This document shows, piece after piece, positions 1-6,606 of a DNA stretch of 15,510 nt. The position numbers and the translations under genes were made by a program. This DNA is from JBKHHU01 sp046539045 (GTDB taxonomy: Bacteria; Planctomycetota; Phycisphaerae; SM23-33): positions 1-15,510 of the forward strand of contig JBKHHU010000064.1 of NCBI GenBank assembly GCA_046539045.1, read 5' to 3'. Position 1 is the first letter of the stretch, and every line of letters starts with the position of its first letter. The notes beneath the pieces are model-generated. The model was not told the DNA's origin. It worked only from the letters and a program-made list of their open reading frames with translations, and did not search any database.

Positions 1-24
1 CGCGACAGCCAATTACCAACACAA

Positions 25-51
25 GTTCGCGTCGTTCGCGCTGTTCGTGGC
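25..51. repeat. Three tandem 9-base repeats
   Basis: Three consecutive 9-base units, GTTCGCGTC, GTTCGCGCT and GTTCGTGGC, lie at 25-33, 34-42 and 43-51. They share the GTTCG core and degrade along the array. No credible reading frame crosses them. I read this as a short intergenic repeat, part of the repeat-rich stretch ahead of the GH65 gene. Its role is unknown. The repeat is directly visible; calling it part of a dispersed family is inference. Confidence 0.6.
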
Positions 52-65
52 TACTCTCGGCAAAT

Positions 66-89
66 TCGAAATCCGAATCTCGAAATCCG
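66..89. repeat. Direct repeat TCGAAATCCG at a 14-base period
   Basis: The 10-mer TCGAAATCCG occurs at 66-75 and exactly again at 80-89, separated by four bases (AATC). It sits between the tandem 9-mers and the palindrome pair, and it is richer in A+T than its surroundings. No gene overlaps it. It looks like part of a composite intergenic repeat; the function is unknown. Confidence 0.6.
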
Positions 90-98
90 GGCGAAACG

Positions 99-181
99 GT
101 TGGCGGGTCTCCTGACCCGCCAACGGGGGCAGAACGGCTCGCGAGGGTCACGATGCAACGCGGTGGGTCGGGAGACCCACC
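99..181. repeat. Pair of related palindromes in inverted orientation (REPIN-like)
   Basis: The first palindrome (99-124) is a perfect 11-bp stem, GTTGGCGGGTC paired with GACCCGCCAAC, closed by the loop TCCT. The second (162-181) is a perfect 8-bp stem, GGTGGGTC paired with GACCCACC, with the loop GGGA. The 20-base core of the first (101-120 extended to 102-121) matches the reverse complement of the second at 17 of 20 positions, so the two are diverged copies facing each other 37 bases apart. This is the layout of REP doublets (REPINs). Whether a transposase mobilises them, and whether more copies exist in the genome, cannot be judged from this window. The pair could also act as an upstream terminator or mRNA-end structure for a gene lying before position 1. 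Confidence 0.6.
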
Positions 182-227
182 ATGGGGCGAGGGGATCGCT
201 ACACACCACACGAAGCGGAACAGCCAT

Positions 228-256
228 TTGCACGCGGGTATTCATTGGGGTAGGAT
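228..256 (+). promoter_or_regulatory. Weak promoter candidate for the GH65 gene
   Basis: TTGCAC (228-233) and TAGGAT (251-256) are 17 bases apart and would start transcription about 60 bases before the chosen ATG at 324. The -10 box matches four of six consensus bases and the -35 only three. The position and spacing are good but the sequence match is modest. Confidence 0.25.
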
Positions 257-323
257 GACGCGCCGAGAGCAAGCAGACACCACCTACTGCGCCATCGACG
301 CGACTTCAGGAGCGATACTGCCC

Positions 324-3026
324 ATGAGCTGGACCATCAGAGAGAGCGACCTGCCGAACCAGGAACCCGATTTCCTGTCCACCATTTTCACCGTCGGCAA
401 CGGACACACCTGCACGCGAGGCACCCTCAGCGAAGAGGGCGTCGAGGCGTTCCGCGGGATGTACGTCTCCGGTCTGTATACGCGAGCCGGGTACGGGCTG
501 AACTACTTCCTCTCCGGACCGGATTGGCTGCAAGCCCGGCCGGTTATTGGTGGCCGGCAGGCTCAGGTGGAATCATCTTCTCGCGAGCTGGACATGAAGC
601 GGGGCCTGCTGAGACGCACGGCGGTGTTCGGCAACTCCCGGGGGAAGGTCGAATTCATCGAGGAGCGCTTCTGCTCGCTGAAATTCCTCACGCTGCTCGC
701 CCAGCGCATCACCGTCCGCATTCTGGAAGGCGACGCTGCCGTCGAGATCGTCATGGGCATCGACGGCGACGTGCGCAACCACCAGGCCAAGTATTTCAAG
801 CCCGGTCAGATGCCCAATGCCACCGAACACGGCCTGAAGCTCAGCGAGATCGAGAGCATCGGGATGGTCGAAGACTGCCCGCAGGTGACGCTGGTCTCGC
901 CCCAGACCGACACGCGGGTGATGATGGTCTCCGCGCTGATGCAGACCGAGGGAGACCAGCTGCAGCGCGTGGACGGGGAATCCGAGGGCCTGGTCGGCAG
1001 CATTTTCCAGATCCCGGCAGGGAGTGCGGGCAAGACGTTCGCGTTCGACAAGCTCTGTCGCTTCGTTGCCGACGTCGAGCCGCACGCCGTGACCCGCACC
1101 GATCTGCCCCGGTTTATCGAACCGCTGAAGAAGCAGGATTTCGAGACGGCCCTGGCCGACCACGTAGGACAGTGGCAGGAGTTCTGGGACGTAGCCGACG
1201 TCCGCATCGAGGGCGATGCCGATGCCCAGCGAGCCGTGCGGTTCGCGATCTGGTCCACACGCATCACCGCGCCCTGCAACGGTGGGCTCTCCAGCGTAGG
1301 CGCCAAGAACCTCACCGGCGACTGGTACCGCGGTGCGGTCTTCTGGGACATGGAGCTGTATCAGTTCCCGCTGCTGGCGGCCGTCGCTCCGGAACTGGCC
1401 CGCAACCACCTGCTGTACCGCTACAACCGGCTCGGGTCGGCACGCGTGCTGGCCGCCCAGGACGGGTACAAGGGCGCCCGGTTCCCGTGGCATTCCTACA
1501 AGACCGGTCTGGAGGAGCCGCCCGTGTTCGGCGGGTTCCTCTACCAGCAGCAGCACATCAACGTCGGCATCCCGTGGTCGGCCTTTCACTACTATGAACT
1601 GACCGGCGACGCGATGACCATGCTTGAGGCGGGGCTGGAACTGGTGCTCGATCAGTGTCGGTTCTGGGTCTCGCGGGTGGAGCCCGCCGAGGACGGAACC
1701 TACCACATCACCAACGTGTGCGGCCCGGACGAGGTCCATCAGGGCATCGCCGACAACGCCTACACCAATCGGATGGTTGTCTGGCTGCTGCGCCGGGCAT
1801 GGAAGCTGATCGACGAGCTGCGGCACATCGATACCGACAAGGTCAACTCGGTCCTGATCAAGCTGGGCCTGTCCGACGCCGATCGCCACGCGTGGGCCGA
1901 CGTGGCGGACAATCTGCACGTGCCGACCATCGAGCAGAGCGGCGTGTTCGCGCAGTTCGAGGGCTTCGGGAGCGAGCCCGAACCGTCCGGAAAGCTGGGA
2001 GGAGGCAAGGACAAAACCAACAAGCAGGCCGACACGCTCATGCTCTTCCAGGCGATTCCCTACGAGTTCAGCACCGACACGCTGGCCAATTGCTTCAACA
2101 CGTACGCGCCGCTGTGCAACCAGACGTCCAGCCTGTCGATGTGCACCCACGCACTGCTGGCGGGGCGCCTCGGGCTTCCTCGCGACGTGACCAAGTACTT
2201 CCGTGCCGCCGCGGGGGTGGACCTGGACGACAGCTACGGCAATACGCGACACGGTATCCACGGAGCCGGTCAGGGCGGGATCTGGCTGGCGATCGTGCAC
2301 GGGTTCGGCGGGCTGACGGTCGGCGATGACGGCGTGGCCATCCGCCCGCGACTGCCGCTTGGCTGGGATGCGCTGGAATACAGCGTACTCATCCAGGATC
2401 AGCGGGTGGAGGTCCGCGTCCGCCGCGAAGGGTTCAGCCTCACCAATCACGGTGAGCAGGCCGTCAACGTGCTGGTGCCGGGCGAAGACGGTACGCAGCG
2501 GATTTCGCTCCCTGCCGGGCAGACCAAGCCCGTCGACCACCAGGCCGAGTGGGCGCCGGACCGTCTGCAGGGCGTGATTGTCGACATGGACGCGATCCCG
2601 GCAGAGAGCCAGACCGCCGAATGGCTGGAGAACCTGCACGGGGCGGGCATCAAGTCTGCCGTCGTCAGTGAACAGGGCGGCGCGCCCGAGAAGCTTTTCG
2701 AGATGGGCCTGGGAGATGGGTTCAACGCCATCGTCGACAGCGAGATCCTCAGCCGTTTCGGGGAAGATCCGCAACGGTTCTACATCGCCGCCCAGCATCT
2801 GAGGCTGATCCAGTGGAACTGCCTGGCGATCGTCGCATCGGACGATGCAGCGATGTCAGCCCGGGCGGCTGGGATGGCCGCGGTGCGGGTCGGGGATACT
2901 CATGAACTGCTCCACCTGACGCCGGAATCGCTGCAGAAGGCGTTCGTCGACAGCCCGGTGGACAGCAACCCGTACTTCGAGCGGAACCTGGCGAAGGTCC
3001 GGGCGGAGGAAGCGGAGAAGGCGTAA
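324..3026 (+). CDS. GH65 family glycoside phosphorylase with degenerate HAD/beta-phosphoglucomutase-like C-terminus
   Basis: This 900-residue protein belongs to the family of maltose, trehalose, kojibiose and nigerose phosphorylases, inverting enzymes that split an alpha-glucoside with phosphate to give beta-glucose-1-phosphate. Family signatures are the block GDWYRGAVFWDMELY (332-346), GARFPWHS, GPDEVH with the expected general acid Glu470, DNAYTN, KQAD (567-570) and GIHGAGQGGIW near the end of the barrel. No signal peptide is seen, so it should be cytoplasmic. From about residue 750 to 880 a second domain aligns with beta-phosphoglucomutase: it keeps the DxD of motif I (VDMDAIPAES) and ends in the typical AAGM-VRVGD pattern. 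However, the cap is missing, no motif III Lys is visible, and the acidic pair of motif IV appears replaced, so mutase activity is doubtful. The frame is open back to 153, but ATG 324 has an upstream AGGAG-type site and starts just before the conserved N-terminus. The substrate cannot be named from sequence alone. The gene is convergent with usp, 9 bases away. Confidence 0.9.
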   Translation: MSWTIRESDLPNQEPDFLSTIFTVGNGHTCTRGTLSEEGVEAFRGMYVSGLYTRAGYGLNYFLSGPDWLQARPVIGGRQAQVESSSRELDMKRGLLRRTAVFGNSRGKVEFIEERFCSLKFLTLLAQRITVRILEGDAAVEIVMGIDGDVRNHQAKYFKPGQMPNATEHGLKLSEIESIGMVEDCPQVTLVSPQTDTRVMMVSALMQTEGDQLQRVDGESEGLVGSIFQIPAGSAGKTFAFDKLCRFVADVEPHAVTRTDLPRFIEPLKKQDFETALADHVGQWQEFWDVADVRIEGDADAQRAVRFAIWSTRITAPCNGGLSSVGAKNLTGDWYRGAVFWDMELYQFPLLAAVAPELARNHLLYRYNRLGSARVLAAQDGYKGARFPWHSYKTGLEEPPVFGGFLYQQQHINVGIPWSAFHYYELTGDAMTMLEAGLELVLDQCRFWVSRVEPAEDGTYHITNVCGPDEVHQGIADNAYTNRMVVWLLRRAWKLIDELRHIDTDKVNSVLIKLGLSDADRHAWADVADNLHVPTIEQSGVFAQFEGFGSEPEPSGKLGGGKDKTNKQADTLMLFQAIPYEFSTDTLANCFNTYAPLCNQTSSLSMCTHALLAGRLGLPRDVTKYFRAAAGVDLDDSYGNTRHGIHGAGQGGIWLAIVHGFGGLTVGDDGVAIRPRLPLGWDALEYSVLIQDQRVEVRVRREGFSLTNHGEQAVNVLVPGEDGTQRISLPAGQTKPVDHQAEWAPDRLQGVIVDMDAIPAESQTAEWLENLHGAGIKSAVVSEQGGAPEKLFEMGLGDGFNAIVDSEILSRFGEDPQRFYIAAQHLRLIQWNCLAIVASDDAAMSARAAGMAAVRVGDTHELLHLTPESLQKAFVDSPVDSNPYFERNLAKVRAEEAEKA

Positions 3027-3035
3027 GGGCAGTCG

Positions 3036-3503
3036 TCAGTTCTTCATCGGCACGACGAGCACCGCGCACGGCGCCTTGCGGGAGACCTTTTCCGTGACAT
3101 CGCCGAAGAAGAACTCGCCGAAGCTGCTGGTCCCGTGGCGACCCAGCACGATCAGGTCGACCTGTTTCTCTTTGGCGTACTGGAGAATCTCGCGGTAGGC
3201 CTTGCCGATCCGCACCTCCACCTCCAGGTTGACGTCGCTGGGAACTTTCGGGCGGTAGGTCTCGTCGATTTTCGCATCCACGTCGGCCCGGGCTTTTTCG
3301 TCCACGCCTTCCACTTCGTAGATGTAGGTTTTCCAGAACTGGGCTTCCGGCTCCGGCACGACGTGCAGCAGATAAAGCGTACTGCCAGGCCGGCGGATGC
3401 AGGCGTCGATGGCGTACGGGAACGCGTAGTCCGCGTTCTCCGAGAAGTCCGTGCAGAAGAGGATCTTCCGGTACGGGCTCTCGGGCAATTCCTGTGCATT
3501 CAT
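3036..3503 (-). CDS. Universal stress protein (UspA family), TRAP-operon associated
   Basis: A 155-residue single-domain Usp protein. The N-terminal strand YRKILFCTDFS carries the conserved Asp19. The C-terminal nucleotide-binding loop has the spacing G121-x2-G124-x9-G134, as in ATP-binding Usp proteins, but Asp135 follows where Ser or Thr is usual. The final strand CAVLVVP is typical. Start ATG 3503 has AAAGG six bases upstream; a longer open frame reaching into dctM lacks support. It is the last gene of the minus-strand dctPQM operon, 23 bases after dctM. A Usp protein encoded with a TRAP transporter is a known arrangement: TeaD with TeaABC in Halomonas, where it modulates ectoine transport. 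A role in regulating this transporter is therefore likely but inferred. Confidence 0.93.
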   Translation of the reverse strand: MNAQELPESPYRKILFCTDFSENADYAFPYAIDACIRRPGSTLYLLHVVPEPEAQFWKTYIYEVEGVDEKARADVDAKIDETYRPKVPSDVNLEVEVRIGKAYREILQYAKEKQVDLIVLGRHGTSSFGEFFFGDVTEKVSRKAPCAVLVVPMKN

Positions 3504-3526
3504 GGCTGACCTTTCAGGGAAGCTGC

Positions 3527-4831
3527 CTAGCGTTCGATCAGTTTCGGCAGGAAGGTGGTCAGGTCGGGGAAGATGATCAGCACCGCCGCCGCGACCACCA
3601 GCGCCAGAAGGAACGGCAGGGCCCCGCGGAAGACGGTCTGCAGCGAGACGTCCCGCTCGATCCCCGCGACCACATACACGTTGACGCCCACCGGAGGCGA
3701 GATCACGCCCATCTGCGTGACCACGACAATCATCACGCCGAACCAGATGGAATCGTATCCGAGGCCCACCACCACCGGATGAAAAATCGGCACCGTCAGC
3801 AGCACCAGCGCCAAAGCATCCACGAAGCAGCCGGCGACGAAATAGAACGCCAGGATCAGCGTCACCAGCAGCCAGGCGGGGGCGGGGACCGTCGCCAGCC
3901 ATGTCGCCAGGTGCTCGGTCAGTTCGGTGCGGGCGAGGAACTGGCCGAAGATCTTCGCCCCGGCCACGATGATCATCACCATGCAGGTCGTCCGCGCGGT
4001 TTCCTTCAGGGCCTGTTTGAGCATACGCAGTGTCAGCTTCCGCTTGGCCGCGGCGATAACCAGACTGCCGAAGGCTCCGATGGCGGCTGCCTCTATCGGG
4101 GCGAACCAGCCGAGGAATATGCCTCCGATCACCAGCAGAAAGAGGATCAGGGTCTCGAACACGCCGCCGAGAGAAATGATTTTCTCTTTCAGGCTGGTCG
4201 GTTCACCGGCGGGTCCCAGGCTCGGACGGAGCTTGCACCACAGAAAAATCGTGATGCAGAAGATCAGCGTGATCAGCGTTCCCGGAATCAGGCCCGCAAT
4301 GAACAGATCGCCGATACTGCCCTGGGTCAGCACCGCGTAGACGATGAACACCACGCTGGGCGGGATCAGCATGCCCAGGCTCCCACCGGCGGCGACGGCC
4401 CCGGTCGCCAGTTGCATGCGGTACCCGTAGCGTTTCATCTCCGGCAGGGCAACGGCGCCGATGGTCGCGCTGGTGGCCGGTCCGGACCCGCAGATCGCCC
4501 CGAACCCGCTGCAGGCGCCGACCGTGGCCATCGCCATCCCGCCCGGAAGCCAGCCAATCCACGAGTACGCTGCCTTGAACAGCTTCCGGCTGATCCCGGA
4601 GTGGAAGGCGACCTGCCCCATCAATACAAACAGGGGGATCACCGAAAGCGTCTGCCCGGTCAGCGTCGTATACAGCTCGCGACTGACGATGTTGATGCCC
4701 AGTTCCGGGTTGCGGAGAATCGCCATACCGACCATGCCGATGATGGCCATCACGAACGCCACCGGCATGGAACTCATCAGGAGAACCAGAAGGACGACGC
4801 AGCCGAGAATGCCCAGTTCAATATCGCTCAC
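3527..4831 (-). CDS. dctM: TRAP transporter large membrane subunit (DctM)
   Basis: A 434-residue, very hydrophobic protein, the ion-coupled translocating subunit of a tripartite ATP-independent periplasmic (TRAP) transporter. Family features include the N-terminal GILG...SMPVAF region, the conserved cytoplasmic-facing block GSGPATSATIGAVALPEM, the LGMLIPPS motif, and a second half ending in MGVISPPVGVN, consistent with the usual dozen membrane segments. The frame stays open further upstream, but GTG 4831 is the best start: it overlaps the dctQ stop in a GTGA four-base coupling, has GGGAG upstream within dctQ, and begins with the canonical SDIELGILG. The neighbours dctQ and dctP supply the other two subunits, so the transporter is complete. 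The substrate is not readable from this subunit. Confidence 0.95.
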   Translation of the reverse strand: MSDIELGILGCVVLLVLLMSSMPVAFVMAIIGMVGMAILRNPELGINIVSRELYTTLTGQTLSVIPLFVLMGQVAFHSGISRKLFKAAYSWIGWLPGGMAMATVGACSGFGAICGSGPATSATIGAVALPEMKRYGYRMQLATGAVAAGGSLGMLIPPSVVFIVYAVLTQGSIGDLFIAGLIPGTLITLIFCITIFLWCKLRPSLGPAGEPTSLKEKIISLGGVFETLILFLLVIGGIFLGWFAPIEAAAIGAFGSLVIAAAKRKLTLRMLKQALKETARTTCMVMIIVAGAKIFGQFLARTELTEHLATWLATVPAPAWLLVTLILAFYFVAGCFVDALALVLLTVPIFHPVVVGLGYDSIWFGVMIVVVTQMGVISPPVGVNVYVVAGIERDVSLQTVFRGALPFLLALVVAAAVLIIFPDLTTFLPKLIER

Positions 4832-5358
4832 GGCTTGATCATCTCCCTGCCCGGATGCAGCAGATTGTGCAGAATGACGAGTGCCGCCACGATGCTGCAC
4901 ACGCCCAGAACGAAAGGCCGCCAGAAGATCGGCATTTCCAGCGTGTTGCTGACGCGGTCGAGTTCATGCAACCGCATGCCGATGCGGAAGCAGCCCACGG
5001 CGAAGGCGACGAACAACCCGATGGCGACCAGACGGGTGAGGGTGTCGACCACGATTCGTCCGGGCTTGTTGAGCTTGTGGAAGAAGAACTCGATTGCGAT
5101 GTGACCTTTGACGGCGGTGGTGTACGGCAGGGCGGTGGCGACGGTGACCAGCACCAGCGATTCGACCAGGTCCAGGTCGCCGGTGATCCCGCCCATGCCC
5201 GTATTGCGCATGAATACGCTGACCACGGTGATGCCCATCATCGCGAGAATGGACAGCCCGCAGACCACCAGCAGCGCATAGGTCAACCACCGGGTCAGCA
5301 CGAAAACCGGCCTGATGGCTGAGAGAAACTTTCGGTAGATACGCAACGCGGTGTCCAT
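4828..5358 (-). CDS. dctQ: TRAP transporter small membrane subunit (DctQ)
   Basis: A 176-residue protein with four predicted membrane helices at roughly residues 22-48, 62-80, 104-124 and 144-164, the expected topology of the DctQ subunit that supports DctM. The stretch VFMRNTGMGG before helix 2 and the VKGHIAIEFFF region after it are family-typical. ATG 5358 is taken as the start; a TTG at 5361 would add one Met. It begins six bases after the dctP stop and its own stop overlaps the dctM start, so translation of dctP, dctQ and dctM is probably coupled. No strong ribosome binding site is seen, which fits coupling. Confidence 0.93.
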   Translation of the reverse strand: MDTALRIYRKFLSAIRPVFVLTRWLTYALLVVCGLSILAMMGITVVSVFMRNTGMGGITGDLDLVESLVLVTVATALPYTTAVKGHIAIEFFFHKLNKPGRIVVDTLTRLVAIGLFVAFAVGCFRIGMRLHELDRVSNTLEMPIFWRPFVLGVCSIVAALVILHNLLHPGREMIKP

Positions 5359-5364
5359 CAACGA

Positions 5365-6393
5365 TTACTGCTGTTGCTCAGCTTCCTTGACAATGGTCTG
5401 GATGTCGGCCAGGAACGTCCGGCAGGGCAGCCCTTCTTTGTCACGCTGGGCATATTCGTCGAGGATCGGCGCGACCCGGGCCTCCCACTTTTCCTGTTCC
5501 TGCGGCGAGAGCTCGACGGTTTCCTTCTCGAGTTCGGCTATGAGCTTCCGTGCGGATTCATCCGCTTCATCCCAGGCCTGACCGGCCTTGGCGGCGTACT
5601 TCTCGCTGACTTCGGTAATGGTCTTCTGGTACTCAACCGGCAGGGATTCCCAGACGTCCTTGTTCATGACCACGAACATCGAGGTCGTATAGCCGATGCA
5701 CCGACTGTCGACGACGTAGTTGATTTCCTCGGCCTGCTTCCAGCCTTCAAGGGTCTCCGCGGGGCAGAGCGTCGCGTCGACGACGTTCTTGCTGAGCAGT
5801 TCAGCCGTCTCGGACTGCGATTTGGCGACGGGCGTTCCTCCGAGTTTGTCGACGATCTTGCTGCTGAGCCCGGTTGCCCGGATCTTGAGCCCTTCGACGT
5901 CCTCCAGCGAGCGGACCTCCTTGCGGGTCGCGAGAATGCCCGGCCCGTGAGCGTGGACGTACAGCACGTGGGTGTCCTGCACTTCCTTCGGGTTGTACTT
6001 CTTGACCAGTTCGTGGGCTGTCTTGCTGGCGGTCTTTCCATCCGGATAGCCGACGGGCAGGTCCAGCCCTTCCAGCAGCGGGAAACGTCCGCGGGTGTAG
6101 GCGAAGCAGCTCATCCCGATATCCACTTCGCCGGTGGAAACGGCTTCGTAGGTCTGATTGGCTTTGGCGTACTTCCCGGTGAACCCGACGGTAATGTCCA
6201 CGTCTCCGTCGGTCTTCTCGCGGATCTCGTCGGCCCACTGCTGGGCGAGTTCGGCCTGGACGTGCGTGGCCGGGAAGAACACGTTGTACTGCAGGGTGTA
6301 CGTCGCGTCGTCTTCATCACTGCAACTGCAAAGCATGGTGATACTTGCGGCCATCAGCAGAACGGCGGTCAGAGTGGTAACGGATTTGGACAT
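5365..6393 (-). CDS. dctP: TRAP transporter solute-binding protein (DctP family), predicted lipoprotein
   Basis: A 342-residue binding protein that delivers substrate to DctQM. The mature part matches the DctP fold: ATHVQAELAQQWADEI near residues 42-56, the STGEVDIG signature, GLKIRATG with Arg172 (the Arg that pairs with a substrate carboxylate in this family), and a C-terminal helical region. The N-terminus has a hydrophobic run followed by the lipobox LCSC, giving a predicted lipid-modified Cys24 and an acidic SDEDD linker. Most characterised DctP proteins are free periplasmic proteins, so anchoring is notable. ATG 6393 has GAGGAG seven bases upstream, while the longer frame starting further back lacks a site. 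It is the first gene of the dctP-dctQ-dctM-usp operon. The retained Arg suggests a carboxylated ligand such as a sugar acid; the exact ligand is unknown. Confidence 0.94.
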   Translation of the reverse strand: MSKSVTTLTAVLLMAASITMLCSCSDEDDATYTLQYNVFFPATHVQAELAQQWADEIREKTDGDVDITVGFTGKYAKANQTYEAVSTGEVDIGMSCFAYTRGRFPLLEGLDLPVGYPDGKTASKTAHELVKKYNPKEVQDTHVLYVHAHGPGILATRKEVRSLEDVEGLKIRATGLSSKIVDKLGGTPVAKSQSETAELLSKNVVDATLCPAETLEGWKQAEEINYVVDSRCIGYTTSMFVVMNKDVWESLPVEYQKTITEVSEKYAAKAGQAWDEADESARKLIAELEKETVELSPQEQEKWEARVAPILDEYAQRDKEGLPCRTFLADIQTIVKEAEQQQ

Positions 6394-6606
6394 AGAGATT
6401 CTCCTCGCGATATTGCCCGTTTGACTGTCCGATCCCAGATGATGGCACACACCTGCCGGGAACGCAAGAGGCAATGTGAACTCAAGTTGCGGCCGGTGAG
6501 GGGTCGGGTCGGCGGTTCTGCGTGTCCGAATTGGGCTTGCATTTGCCGCCCGCCCGTCGTTCACTATGAAGCGATTGAACGTGACCATCTATAAGGAACC
6601 ATCTTC
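6394..6606. promoter_or_regulatory. Divergent control region between dctP and the isomerase gene
   Basis: This 213-base gap must hold the promoters for both the leftward TRAP operon and the rightward isomerase gene. On the plus strand TTGCCG (6543-6548) and TATGAA (6565-6570), 16 bases apart, form a weak promoter candidate. An inverted repeat CGTTCA/TGAACG (6558-6563 and 6576-6581, 12-base spacer) overlaps the -10 box and could be an operator. The shorter palindrome TTCA-CTA-TGAA (6560-6570) lies inside it. AAGGA nine bases before ATG 6607 is the isomerase ribosome binding site. No clear promoter stands out for the minus strand. No regulator gene is in the window. Confidence 0.35.

Noticed and set aside
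51..272. A 73-codon minus-strand frame across the repeat cluster
   Set aside because: It is built from the palindromic and tandem repeats and has an Arg/Pro-rich composition; not a believable gene.
573..2798. A 741-codon open frame antisense to the GH65 gene
   Set aside because: Composition is typical of an antisense shadow, no family motifs are seen, and the plus-strand frame is a clear GH65 enzyme.
3494..5104. A 536-codon open frame on the plus strand across the TRAP genes
   Set aside because: Its product is a His/Asp/Gln/Arg-rich string with no domain, and it lies antisense to clear dctM, dctQ and part of dctP. It is a shadow of high-GC coding sequence.
5374..6594. A 406-codon plus-strand open frame over dctP
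   Set aside because: Antisense to a well-supported binding-protein gene, and it would run through the divergent promoter region. No motifs.
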